64,000 bases of DNA, taken from the NCBI RefSeq assembly GCF_036625195.1, contig NZ_JAZKUG010000001.1, positions 3,782,001-3,846,000 of the forward strand, read 5' to 3'. The position numbers were made by a program, and so were the translations under genes. Numbering within the stretch: the stretch's first letter is position 1; every line of letters starts with the position of its first letter. Positions 43,173 through 52,087 of the stretch are shown piece after piece. Source of the DNA: Accumulibacter sp. GTDB lineage: Bacteria > Pseudomonadota > Gammaproteobacteria > Burkholderiales > Rhodocyclaceae. Under the pieces are notes generated by a model, which was not told the origin of the DNA, searched no databases, and worked only from the letters and a program-made list of their open reading frames with translations.

Positions 43173-44411
43173 ATGACCGCACCGGGTGCCAGCAAATCCG
43201 GACAGCTGACAGCCGCCACCGGCAGCTATCGTTCATTGCCGAAGAGCATCTGGCTGCTCGGAATGGTCTCGATGTTCATGGACATCTCGTCCGAGCTGGT
43301 GCATTGCCTGCTGCCGATCTTCATGGCCGGCGTCCTCGGCGCGTCGATGCTGGCGATCGGCATCGTCGAAGGCATCGCCGAAGCGACGGCGGCCATCGCC
43401 AAGGTCTTCTCGGGCGCGATCAGTGACCGTTTCCGCCGGCGCAAGATGCTCGTCGTGCTCGGCTATGGCCTCGGTGCACTCAGCAAGCCGGCGTTTCCGC
43501 TCGCGTCGACGATCGACCTGGTGGTCGCTGCGCGCTTCGTCGATCGTGTCGGCAAGGGAATCCGGGGGGCGCCACGCGACGCGCTCGTCGCCGATCTCGT
43601 GCCGCCCGGGCAACGGGGCGCCGCCTACGGCCTGCGCCAGGCCCTCGACTCCGCCGGCGCCTTTCTCGGTCCGCTGCTCGCGATCGTCTTCATGCTCTGG
43701 CTGGCGAGCGACATCCGTCTCGTGCTGTGGGTGGCGGTCGCGCCGGCGTTCGTCGCGCTGCTGCTGACGCTCGCGCTGCGCGAGCCACGACCGCCCCCGG
43801 CCGCGAGCGCCCCTCGCGAACGCCTGCGCCTGCGGCTCGGCATGAGGCTGCCGCGGCACTTCTGGCTGGTCGTCGCACTGGGCGCCGTCTTCACCCTGGC
43901 GCGTTTCAGCGAAGCCTTCCTGATCCTCCGCGCCCAGGATGTCGGTCTCGCCGCTGCCCACGTACCGGCGATCCTGATCGTGCTGAACGCCGTCTACGCC
44001 GCGCTCGCCTACCCCGCCGGCGCCATCGCCGACCGGCTTGCGGCGCGCTCGTTGCTGCTGCCTGGACTCGGCGTGCTGGTCATCGCCGACGTCGTTCTGG
44101 CGATCGCCGATTCGCCCGCCATCGCCCTCGCCGGCGCGGCGCTCTGGGGCCTGCACTTGGCACTGACGCAGGGACTGCTCGCCAAGCTCGTCGCCGATGC
44201 CGCACCCGAAGCGCTGCGCGCGACGGCGTTCGGCATCTTCAACCTGGTGACGGGCGGCGCACTCCTGCTGGCGAGCGTCGTCGCCGGATGGCTATGGAGC
44301 ACCTTCGGCGCGGCGGCGACCTTCAGTGCCGGAGCAGCGTTCGCCGCCATCGCGGCGGCCGGGTTGCTGCTCCATCGCCCACAAGGGCCTGCCGCTGCGG
44401 GTGTCGCGTGA
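43173..44411 (+). CDS. MFS transporter
   Basis: A 412-residue major facilitator protein with about 12 transmembrane helices. The loop 2-3 motif (GAISDRFRRRKMLVVLGYG) and DRVGKGIRGAPRDALVADLV are characteristic of a subfamily of MFS proteins found in denitrifiers and in metal-linked operons. The substrate is unknown. It starts 45 bp after PCuAC, with GGGAG upstream, so it may share that transcript; a copper or drug efflux role would be speculative. Confidence 0.88.
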   Translation: MTAPGASKSGQLTAATGSYRSLPKSIWLLGMVSMFMDISSELVHCLLPIFMAGVLGASMLAIGIVEGIAEATAAIAKVFSGAISDRFRRRKMLVVLGYGLGALSKPAFPLASTIDLVVAARFVDRVGKGIRGAPRDALVADLVPPGQRGAAYGLRQALDSAGAFLGPLLAIVFMLWLASDIRLVLWVAVAPAFVALLLTLALREPRPPPAASAPRERLRLRLGMRLPRHFWLVVALGAVFTLARFSEAFLILRAQDVGLAAAHVPAILIVLNAVYAALAYPAGAIADRLAARSLLLPGLGVLVIADVVLAIADSPAIALAGAALWGLHLALTQGLLAKLVADAAPEALRATAFGIFNLVTGGALLLASVVAGWLWSTFGAAATFSAGAAFAAIAAAGLLLHRPQGPAAAGVA

Positions 44412-44492
44412 AGGCGATGGACCTCCTGGACAGCAGGCTCCGAAACGACGACGGCCACCACGATCGCCGTCGTCTCAGGACCGCGGCGCGGA

Positions 44493-45284
44493 TCAGGCGT
44501 TGCGGCGGCGGCGGGAAAGCCCGAGAGCGGCCATTCCCATGCCCAGCAGAGCGAGTGCAGCCGGTTCCGGTACTTGCCCGACATCGCCTTGTGTGTCGGA
44601 GGCCACGATCCGGAAGTTGTCCAGAGCGGCGTAACCGCCAACCAGTTCGTCGATGACGACGGTGACGTTGCCGTTGGTATTGCCGGTCGCGTCGAGCCCG
44701 ACAATGTGGTTCGTCCAGTTGAACACGTTCGGCGCCGAGGACAGCGCACCCGTGATGTCGACGGAATCCAGCAGGGTCGCCGTGCCCACATTGGCCACGC
44801 CAGTCGGATTGTCATACAGCGACAAGCGGAAGGAAGGAGCCAGTCCGCCCGTCGGCACGAAAGGACCACCCCAGAAGTCCAGGTCTATCGACGAGACATC
44901 GAGCTGGAAGTTGAAGAACTTGTAGGCGCCGATGTTGAAGGACAGGCCGAGACGATCATCATTGGCGCTCGACAGCATGCCAACGACGTAGTTGCCCGCG
45001 CGGCCCTGTGGATCCTGAAAGCCCGCGCCGCCCCAGGCCTGGCTGCCGCCAACACGCAGGGTCTCCACCGTCCACTGTTGCGCGAAAGTGAAACCGGCTG
45101 GTTGATTGGGGTAAATGTCGTTGACGCTGGAATAGCTGGCATCCTTGCCGCCAAAGCCGGTATTGGCATTGAAAGCGGGCAGGTTCGGGTTCTCGAAGTT
45201 CTGCGAGTACAACAGGACGCTGGCCTGGGAGGCGGTCGCGCTGAAAACCAGCATGGCGGCAAGCAAAGTGCGATTCAGTTTCAT
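44493..45284 (-). CDS. PEP-CTERM sorting-domain protein
   Basis: A 263-residue secreted protein: signal peptide MKLNRTLLAAMLVFSATASQA, a beta-rich mature domain with Asn/Gly-rich stretches (FNWTNHIVGLDATGNTNG), and the C-terminal PEP-CTERM signal VPEPAALALLGMGMAALGL with basic end SRRRRNA. Exosortase is expected to cleave the tail and release or anchor the protein with exopolysaccharide. The mature domain resembles the lectin-like PEP-CTERM proteins of flocculating bacteria. The start has GGAG upstream. A sigma-54-like GG-N10-GC element is at 45322-45337, and a palindrome overlaps it. Confidence 0.88.
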   Translation of the reverse strand: MKLNRTLLAAMLVFSATASQASVLLYSQNFENPNLPAFNANTGFGGKDASYSSVNDIYPNQPAGFTFAQQWTVETLRVGGSQAWGGAGFQDPQGRAGNYVVGMLSSANDDRLGLSFNIGAYKFFNFQLDVSSIDLDFWGGPFVPTGGLAPSFRLSLYDNPTGVANVGTATLLDSVDITGALSSAPNVFNWTNHIVGLDATGNTNGNVTVVIDELVGGYAALDNFRIVASDTQGDVGQVPEPAALALLGMGMAALGLSRRRRNA

Positions 45285-45307
45285 GACAAGCTCCAAAGGA
45301 TTGTTGT

Positions 45308-45327
45308 TGTGCTTGGTACTAAGCACA
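45308..45327. repeat. Palindrome TGTGCTT-N6-AAGCACA overlapping the PEP-CTERM promoter
   Basis: Two perfect 7 bp arms separated by GGTACT. It covers the -12 element and the expected start of transcription of the PEP-CTERM gene, so a repressor or activator bound here would act directly. It could also form an RNA stem in the leader. Confidence 0.55.
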
Positions 45328-45337
45328 TTTCATGCCA
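45322..45337 (-). promoter_or_regulatory. Sigma-54-type promoter of the PEP-CTERM gene
   Basis: On the minus strand TGGCATGAAATGTGCT matches the sigma-54 consensus TGGCACG-N4-TTGCW at all invariant positions, with GG and GC separated by 10 bp. Start of transcription would be near 45311, giving a leader of about 27 nt. Exosortase/PEP-CTERM genes in related bacteria are known to use sigma-54 with the PrsK/PrsR system, which fits. Confidence 0.7.
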
Positions 45338-46067
45338 GCACTTTTTTCCATTGCGATTCATGGCTTTGTGTGGACCCAGCCAAGCGAGGTGTAAGATTCG
45401 TCGACATCACGCGCGGGCGACCAGTGCGTGCGGGATCCGAAGTGGCTCGCGGCGTCTCGCGCTGATGATGCTGGCGGCGGCGAGTTCCTGCCGCAGACGT
45501 TCTGGAGTTGATCAACGGCGCGAACGTCGAAAACGGGCGGCTCCTCACCACCCTCGCCAGCGGCCTCGCGCTGAGCAACCTCGACTTCCTCGTCACCTGA
45601 AGTCCCAGTCGCTGCCGCCGCTCGCCGGCGGCAGCGACGCGCACCGGCTGCCGCCAGGCCGCCGTGCCCGTGGTGCGCAGTGCTTCCGGCATCCCTCCCG
45701 GCGATGCCGCGCGGGATGCGCTCGGCCATCTTGTCGTCACGCAGAAAAACCGGTAGCTTTGCTGCCGTTCCGATGCGAAGCCAAGCAGAACGACCAAGAC
45801 GACTGCTTCGCATGACGCGTCACCGCGGCAGCGCCGTGCCGGGTCCTGGCGGAACCTTGGGGGTCGCAGTCCAGACGACCGCCTCCGTGCTGCGGAACAC
45901 TGCCGGGCGTGCGCGCCACAACACCGTGGCAGCCTGCTCCCGGACGCTGAATCGCGCGCTCGTCGGCAGGCCGTTGCGGGGTCGACCGCTCGACGGCGGA
46001 AAACGGTGTCCTGGACCGCGGGGCAGTCGCCAGCCGTCTGCAGCAATCAAGGAGGAGGCCACGACGC

Positions 46068-49000
46068 TTGGGAAAGTTCTCTTCTCCGCGGCTGCCGCGG
46101 GTGCTGGTGCGCGAGCGCCTGTTCCGTCTCATCGACGATGGCCTGCAGGCATCGGCGGTGTGGATCGCCGGTTGCGCCGGTGCGGGCAAGACCACCCTCA
46201 TCGGCAGCCACCTCGACAGCCGCCGCCTGAACGCGTTCTGGTACCAGGTCGATCGCGGCGACCGCGATGCCGCCAGCTGCTGCCACTTCCTGCGGCAGGC
46301 GATCGCGCGCCAGACTGCCGCTGCCGGCGGCGGCATGCTGCCGCTCGATGCCCTCGCCAGCGCCGATCTGCGAGCCTTCTTCCGGCATTACTTCGCTGAC
46401 CTCTACCGTGGATTGCCCGCTCCCGCGACACTCGTCTTCGACAACGCGCAAGAGGGCCTTTCCTCGCCGACCTTCCGCGCCTTGCTCGTGGCCGCCATCC
46501 ACGAAGCACCGCCCCACGTCCACCTGCTGATCGCCAGCCGGGTACGACCGCCGACCGACTTCGCGCGCCTGCTCGGCAACGGCGAGCTGGTCGTGCTCGA
46601 CCCGGACGAACTGCCGTTCAGCGAGGAGGAATCGCTCGCCGTGCAGCGCCTCGCGCGATCGCAGGCCGGCACCCGTTCGCTGAGCGAGATGGGTCGCCTG
46701 CACCAGCTCAGTCGCGGCTGGCCGGCGGGACTGAAGTTGCTGCTGCAGTTGTCGCCGCTGCAAGCCAGGCAACTCGGCACCGCCGCCACTGCCAATCAGG
46801 AAGCACTGTTCGCCTACCTCGCGGGCGAGATCTTCGAGCAGCAGACCGCAACCGTGCAACACCTGCTGCTCGAACTGGCGCACTTGCCACGCATGAGCGC
46901 CCGCATGGCCGAGGAGTTGTGCGGCCGCGCCGAGGCGGCCGATGTCCTCGTGACGATGCATGGCGACAGCATCCTCACCACCCTGCACGGCCCGACGCAG
47001 GACGGGCCGTACGAATTCCACCCGCTGCTGCGCGACTTCCTGCGCTGCCGCGCGCGGACGCAACTCGCCGCTGACGAGCAGGCGCGCCTGCGCCGTCGCG
47101 CCGCGGCTCTGCTCGTCGCCGCTGGCGACCTCGATTCCGCCGCCCAGCTCCTGATCGACGGCGCGCACTGGGACGAGCTGCGCACGCTGGTTCGCAACGC
47201 GGCGGAATCACTGCTGCGCCAGGGGGCGCACCGCACCCTCGCCGGCTGGCTGCAGGCGCTGCCCGCCGAACTGCGCGACGACGACCCGTGGTTGTGCTAC
47301 TGGCAAGGCGAAGCCGAACTGCACTTCGCTCCGCCGCTGGCGCAGGAGCGCTTCGCGCAGGCCTACCGGCTGTTCCGTGAGCAGCAGGACGGCGACGGCG
47401 CCTTTCTCGCCTGGTCGGCGAGTGTCGACCTGATTTGCCTCGAGTGGGCCGACTTCAGCCAGCTCGACTACTGGCTGGATGAGGTCGCGTCGCTGCGCGC
47501 GGCTTTCGGTGAGCCTCCGGCCGCGCTGCAGGAGCGCTTCACGGCCAGCATGTTCAGCGGGCTGATGTTCCGCCGGCCGCAGGATCCCGACATCCACGCC
47601 ATCGCAGAGCGCCTGCTGGCTTTCGTCGAGCAGTGCAGCGATCCGGGCCGGCGCCTGCTGCTCGGCTGCAACCTGCACGTCTACTACACCGTCTGCGTCG
47701 GCCGTCGCGCCGAGTACGAACGGCTGATGAACGTGCTGCCGCCGCCCAAGGGCATCGCCCTGCCGCCGGTCTTCGCCGTCCTCTGGGAAGCGTTGCAGGC
47801 GATGGATCACTGGCGCTGGGGCCGCTGTGCGCAAACCGTCAGCACGGCGTCGCGGGGGGTTCGCCTGGCACATGAACACGGCTTGCGGATGTGGGACTTC
47901 CTGCTCGCGGCACTCGAGATCTATGGCTGGGTCAATGATGGAGTTGCCGATCGCGCACGGCTGGCGCTGCACCGCTTCGAGCGAATGATCGAACCGCGGC
48001 GCCAGATCGATCTGGCGCATTTGCACTACCTGACGGCGCTGCAGAGAGTCGTCGCCGGCGATGGCAGCGGCGCAGTCAGTAGCGCCGAGGCAGCCGATGC
48101 GATCTCCGACCACTGCGGCGGACCGCACCAGCGCGCGCTCGACGCCCTGGCTCTGGCCCAGGCGCTGCATGCCTGCGGGCGCACCGATGAAGCCTGGCTG
48201 GCGCTCGACAGCGCCCGCCGCTTCGGCGCGCTGATGCAGGGAGAAGTGCTCCCGTATCAGGCAGACCTGTGCGAGGCGAGCTTCGCGCTCGCAGCCGGCG
48301 ACGCGCAGCGCTGCGCCAGCGCGCTGCAGCGGGCGTTCAGCGTCGGCGCGCGCCAGGACTACCTCAACCACCAGCATTTCTTCCCGGTCGAGATGGCCCG
48401 CCTCTGCGCCTTCGCGCTCGAGCACGACATCGTTGCCGACTTCGCCCGCCGGCTGATCGACATCCGGCGGCTGAAGCCGCCACGCATCGATCTGCCACTC
48501 TGGCCGTGGCCGGTGCGCATCCACACCCTCGGCCGCTTCAGCCTGGTCGTCTCCGGGCAACCGATCCGCGCGGCGGACGGCCAGCAACAGCAGAAGCCCC
48601 TCGAGCTGCTGCGCGTCCTGATCGCCCTCGGCGGACGGGAAGTTCGGATCAGTGAGGTGATCGGCGAGATCTGGCCGGCGGCCGCGGCGGCGCCGATCGG
48701 CAAGCGCGAGCGCAACGCCTTCGACAGCGCCCTCTCGCGGCTGCGACGGATCCTCGCCGCGGACGGTGGGCCCGATGATCTGGTGCTGGTCGAGGACGGC
48801 CTGCTGCGGCTCAATCCTGACCGCTGCTGGGTCGACCTCTGGTGTTGCCAGCGCCTGCTGGGAGCGGCACGCGCGCTGCTCGATGCGCCGGCTCCGCCGC
48901 CGGCGGCTGAACTGCTGGCGCCGGCGCGCGAGCTCCTGCGCCATTACCAGGGCGACTTCCTCGCCCGTGAAGCGCCGCTACCCTGCATCACCCGCCGGCG

Positions 49001-49310
49001 CGACGAGCTGCGGCAGCAGGTGGTGACGACGCTCGCCGATCTCGCCGCCGCCCTCTGTCGCGCCGGCCCGCACGATGAGGCGGCCAGGCTGTTTGAGCGG
49101 GCGACGGCGATCGACCCCTGCCGCGAGCGGCTTTACCGCGAATGGATGATCTGCCTGCAGCAGCAGGGCGAAGTCGCCGAGGGACTGCGCGTCTACCAGC
49201 GCTGTCGCGAGATCCTCGCCGATCGTCTCGGCAGCCGACCGTCTGCAGCGACCGAGGCAGTCCGTCACGCGCTGCAGGAGGCGTCCGGAGACGCCGGCAA
49301 GCGCGACTGA
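46068..49310 (+). CDS. STAND-type (MalT-like) transcriptional regulator with C-terminal BTAD domain
   Basis: A 1,080-residue signalling ATPase. Residues 1-260 form a NACHT/STAND-like module: Walker A GCAGAGKT (35-42), Walker B TLVFDN (121-126). Residues about 330-800 are helical TPR-like repeats. Residues 815-900 are a winged-helix of the SARP type (HTLGRFSLVVSGQPI, KPLELLRVLIALGG, SALSRLRRIL) and about 910-1070 a bacterial transcriptional activator domain. The layout is that of MalT/SARP-like regulators, activated by a ligand and ATP. The TTG start has GGAGGAGG nine bases upstream. It may control the Calx-beta gene next to it; the ligand is unknown. Confidence 0.88.
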   Translation: MGKFSSPRLPRVLVRERLFRLIDDGLQASAVWIAGCAGAGKTTLIGSHLDSRRLNAFWYQVDRGDRDAASCCHFLRQAIARQTAAAGGGMLPLDALASADLRAFFRHYFADLYRGLPAPATLVFDNAQEGLSSPTFRALLVAAIHEAPPHVHLLIASRVRPPTDFARLLGNGELVVLDPDELPFSEEESLAVQRLARSQAGTRSLSEMGRLHQLSRGWPAGLKLLLQLSPLQARQLGTAATANQEALFAYLAGEIFEQQTATVQHLLLELAHLPRMSARMAEELCGRAEAADVLVTMHGDSILTTLHGPTQDGPYEFHPLLRDFLRCRARTQLAADEQARLRRRAAALLVAAGDLDSAAQLLIDGAHWDELRTLVRNAAESLLRQGAHRTLAGWLQALPAELRDDDPWLCYWQGEAELHFAPPLAQERFAQAYRLFREQQDGDGAFLAWSASVDLICLEWADFSQLDYWLDEVASLRAAFGEPPAALQERFTASMFSGLMFRRPQDPDIHAIAERLLAFVEQCSDPGRRLLLGCNLHVYYTVCVGRRAEYERLMNVLPPPKGIALPPVFAVLWEALQAMDHWRWGRCAQTVSTASRGVRLAHEHGLRMWDFLLAALEIYGWVNDGVADRARLALHRFERMIEPRRQIDLAHLHYLTALQRVVAGDGSGAVSSAEAADAISDHCGGPHQRALDALALAQALHACGRTDEAWLALDSARRFGALMQGEVLPYQADLCEASFALAAGDAQRCASALQRAFSVGARQDYLNHQHFFPVEMARLCAFALEHDIVADFARRLIDIRRLKPPRIDLPLWPWPVRIHTLGRFSLVVSGQPIRAADGQQQQKPLELLRVLIALGGREVRISEVIGEIWPAAAAAPIGKRERNAFDSALSRLRRILAADGGPDDLVLVEDGLLRLNPDRCWVDLWCCQRLLGAARALLDAPAPPPAAELLAPARELLRHYQGDFLAREAPLPCITRRRDELRQQVVTTLADLAAALCRAGPHDEAARLFERATAIDPCRERLYREWMICLQQQGEVAEGLRVYQRCREILADRLGSRPSAATEAVRHALQEASGDAGKRD

Positions 49311-49643
49311 GCGGCTGCCGGTTCGGTCGCCCCACGACTGCAGCGGACTGCAGGAACTTATCCCACGGCCCCTCGCCGGTCGCCTTCGTGCCCTCGGCAG
49401 AGGCATGCCGGCACGCTCTTCGCGGATGTGCGGCGCCCCGTCCCGACCTGCCGGAGGCCGTTCCGATGGCCGCCATGTATGCTGCAGGTAAGAAGAAAAC
49501 CTTCGGCCACAGCCCTCTGCCGTCTGCTAGATTCATCCGCTGAAAGGCGCAGCCCGCCAGCCATCTTTCCGCGATGGCGCCGGTTCGCGAGCGCTCCGCC
49601 TGGGTCATACACGGACCATGCCACCGCTTTTCCAGGAGAGAAC
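49311..49643. other. 333 bp leader region of the Calx-beta gene
   Basis: No gene is supported, although the Calx-beta frame is open upstream to 49428. A CAGGAGAG ribosome-binding site ends the region. No convincing promoter or repeat was seen. Confidence 0.5.
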
Positions 49644-50699
49644 ATGTCTCGCATCATCTCGGTCGACGACATCGTCATCAGCAAGTCCGCTGCCCATGCA
49701 GTGTTCACCGTGCGCCTGTCCGAAGCGGACCCACGGGCTGCGGTGACGGTCAGGTGGACACTCATCGGTCTGACTTCGGCAAGCGGCGACGAGCGCGACG
49801 ATGAGTTCGGGATGCTTGTTTTCGACCCGGGAGTCGTCGAGCGGGTCATCAGCGTCTCCATTGCGAGCAGGCGTGTAGCCGCAAGGACGGAAACACTCGC
49901 GCTGATCATCTGCTCGGCGAGCGCAAATGCCGTCATCGGCAACACGGTGGCGATCGCGACGATCATCGACTGCACCGCGGCGCTGGGACGGCCGCTGGTG
50001 ACGGTCGACGACTGCGTGGTGGACAGCTCGATGCGGGAAGCGAGCTTCGTCGTAACGCTCGACCGGCCATCGACGAGTCTCGTGGCGATGAGCTACGCGA
50101 CGCAGGACGCCGGCGCGGTGGCTGGACGCCACTACGTCGCGACCAGTGGCCGGCTCAATTTTGCGCCTGGCGAAACCGCGAAGACGGTCAAGGTCACCCT
50201 GCTCGACGCGATGGCGGCCGATCCCTTCGATGCCTTCAACCTCGTCCTGTCGCAGTTGGCCGGCGCGACGACGCTCGACCCGGTGGGGACGGCGATCATC
50301 GTCGGCCATGCTCGCCGGCTGCTGCTTCCGCCTGGCCGGTGCGCGGGCGATATCGTCGTCCGCTCGAGCCACGCCACCGGCCACGCGCTCGTGCCTGCCG
50401 ACGCTCGGCACGACGGCAGTTGCCGCACGGACTACGGCACCGCCGGCGAGGACAGGGGTGGCGACTTCCTCGACCACGCAGGCTTCCTGGCTCCTGGCCC
50501 GGACGAAATGCTGCGCACGATGTGGCTGACCCTGTCCGGCGACGCGGCAGAGGAACCGAGCCCGCGGCGCGCTGCGCGCGATTGTCCGCCTGCGGCGCCG
50601 GCGGGACAGCGACGAGTGCGCGCCAGCAGGCAACGGCGACGATCATCGCCCAAGCTGCGGCGGGCGGGGCGCCTCTGGTCCGCGCCGACCCTGCAGTAG
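49644..50699 (+). CDS. Calx-beta domain protein
   Basis: A 351-residue protein with two Calx-beta-like units: residues 1-115 (MSRIISVDDIVISKSAAHAVFTVRLSEAD; then FDPGVVERVISVSI) and 120-225 (VTVDDCVVDSSMREASFVVTL, AGRHYVATSGRLNFAPGETAKTVKVTLLDAM, DPFDAFNLVLSQLAGA). Such repeats bind calcium and occur in large secreted adhesins. There is no signal peptide, as in type I secreted proteins. After about residue 290 the sequence becomes Arg/Ala/Pro-rich (PRRAARDCPPAAPAGQRRVRASRQRRRSS) and unlike a protein end, so a frameshift or erosion is possible. The start at 49644 has CAGGAGAG. Confidence 0.72.
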   Translation: MSRIISVDDIVISKSAAHAVFTVRLSEADPRAAVTVRWTLIGLTSASGDERDDEFGMLVFDPGVVERVISVSIASRRVAARTETLALIICSASANAVIGNTVAIATIIDCTAALGRPLVTVDDCVVDSSMREASFVVTLDRPSTSLVAMSYATQDAGAVAGRHYVATSGRLNFAPGETAKTVKVTLLDAMAADPFDAFNLVLSQLAGATTLDPVGTAIIVGHARRLLLPPGRCAGDIVVRSSHATGHALVPADARHDGSCRTDYGTAGEDRGGDFLDHAGFLAPGPDEMLRTMWLTLSGDAAEEPSPRRAARDCPPAAPAGQRRVRASRQRRRSSPKLRRAGRLWSAPTLQ

Positions 50700-50904
50700 G
50701 CAGGCAGGCGTCCGCTTCGACCGGCCGCGCGCTCGTTCCGGGACAACCGGGTAGCGAACGCGCGACCGGCGGCAAGGTGTTTCAGCGATCCGGCGGCATC
50801 GCCAGCCGCCCCGACGCGAAAGCGTCACGATCGGCAACCCCGTCGGCCGTGGCAGCGGCGGTCGCGTCGTCGATCGCAGCCGGCACCCATCCGCTGCGTG
50901 CCGC

Positions 50905-52086
50905 TCAGAGCGCCAGCAGTTGCCGTGTGTGCCGTGCGATCATCAGTTCCTCGTTGGTCGGCAGCACCCACGCCGAAGCCTTGCCGCCGCGGCTGATGCA
51001 CGGGCCGCCAGCCTCGTTGGCTGCGCGATCGATCTCGATGCCCAGCCATGCAGCCTGCTCGCAGACGAGTTCGCGAATGCGCGCACTGTTCTCGCCGATG
51101 CCGGCAGTGAACACCAGCGCGTCGAGGCCGCCGAGAACGGCGGCGAGCGCGCCGAGTTCACGACCGATGCGGTAGACGAAGTGCTCGATCGCCAGCCTGG
51201 CGCGCGCTTCCTCGCTTGCCAGCAGCACCCGCATGTCGTTGCCGATGCCCGACAGGCCGAGCAGACCCGAGCGCTTGTAGAGCAGATCCTCGATCTGCTT
51301 TGCGCTCATCCCCTCCTGCTGCAGCAGGTAGAGCACGATGCCGGGATCCATGTTGCCCGGCCGCGTACCCATCAGCAGGCCGTCGAGGGCGGTGAACCCC
51401 ATCGAACTGCCGACGCTCCGGCCGGCACGCATGGCGCACATGCTGGCACCACTGCCGAGGTGGGCGACGACCACCCGCCCGCCGGCGATCGCCGGGGCAA
51501 CCGCCGGCAGGGCGCCGGCAATGTACTCGTAGGACAGCCCGTGGAAGCCGTAGCGGCGCACGCCGCGCTCGAAGTACTCGTAGGGCAGCCCGTAGAACTG
51601 CGCGACGCGCTCCTGAGTCTGGTGGAAGGCGGTGTCGAAACAGGCGACCTGCGGCAGATCCGGCTGCACCTCCTGCACGGCACGGATCGCCGCCAGGTTG
51701 TGCGGCTGATGCAACGGCGCCAGCGGGATGAAGTCCTCGAGGCGGCGCATCGCTTCCGGCGTCACCAACAGGGGAGCCGCGTAGTCGGGGCCGCCATGCA
51801 CGACGCGGTGGCCGACGCCGGCCAGCACGCTGCCCTGGAAACGCGAGCGAAGCAGTCCGGCGATCCGCTGCAGCGCCTGCGCATGACCGCTCACCTCGCC
51901 CTTGTCCCACTGCTCGTCGGCAATCCGCTCGCCGGCGCCATCCTTGACCTTGAGCCGCGGCGCGGTCCCCAGGCCCTCGATCTGGCCGACCGCAACGGCG
52001 TCCATCTCGCCGGCCGTGCGGACGGTGAACAGCGAGAACTTGAGGCTCGACGAGCCGGCGTTGAGAACGAGGATCAGACTTTCCAT
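50905..52086 (-). CDS. ackA: Acetate kinase
   Basis: A 393-residue acetate kinase that interconverts acetyl phosphate and acetate with ADP/ATP. Motifs: N-terminal LILVLNAGSSSLKFSLF, GHRVVHGG near residue 93, FDTAFHQT near 148 with catalytic Asp, YGFHGLSYEYI near 178, VVVAHLGSGASMCA near 205, and VFTAGIGENSARIRE near 325. Length is standard. It follows the hydratase/phosphotransacylase gene with a 1 bp gap, so they form an operon for acyl-phosphate metabolism. Confidence 0.96.
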   Translation of the reverse strand: MESLILVLNAGSSSLKFSLFTVRTAGEMDAVAVGQIEGLGTAPRLKVKDGAGERIADEQWDKGEVSGHAQALQRIAGLLRSRFQGSVLAGVGHRVVHGGPDYAAPLLVTPEAMRRLEDFIPLAPLHQPHNLAAIRAVQEVQPDLPQVACFDTAFHQTQERVAQFYGLPYEYFERGVRRYGFHGLSYEYIAGALPAVAPAIAGGRVVVAHLGSGASMCAMRAGRSVGSSMGFTALDGLLMGTRPGNMDPGIVLYLLQQEGMSAKQIEDLLYKRSGLLGLSGIGNDMRVLLASEEARARLAIEHFVYRIGRELGALAAVLGGLDALVFTAGIGENSARIRELVCEQAAWLGIEIDRAANEAGGPCISRGGKASAWVLPTNEELMIARHTRQLLAL

Positions 52087-52087
52087 C

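Larger units (their letters stand above)
45285..46067. other. 783 bp region between the PEP-CTERM gene and the STAND regulator gene
   Basis: The left end holds the promoter of the PEP-CTERM gene. No gene is supported in the rest. A short open stretch at 45499-45600 would encode a tidy C-terminus-like peptide (VLELINGANVENGRL then LSNLDFLVT) and may be the end of a lost gene, but nothing upstream supports it. The right end is the leader of the TTG-started regulator. Confidence 0.5.

Noticed and set aside
45499..45600. Short open stretch resembling the last 33 residues of a protein
   Set aside because: No start, no similarity I recognise, and no upstream remnant; too short to call a pseudogene.
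47208..48944. 578-codon open frame antisense to the STAND regulator
   Set aside because: Gln/Arg/Asp-rich shadow of the coding strand, without family similarity.
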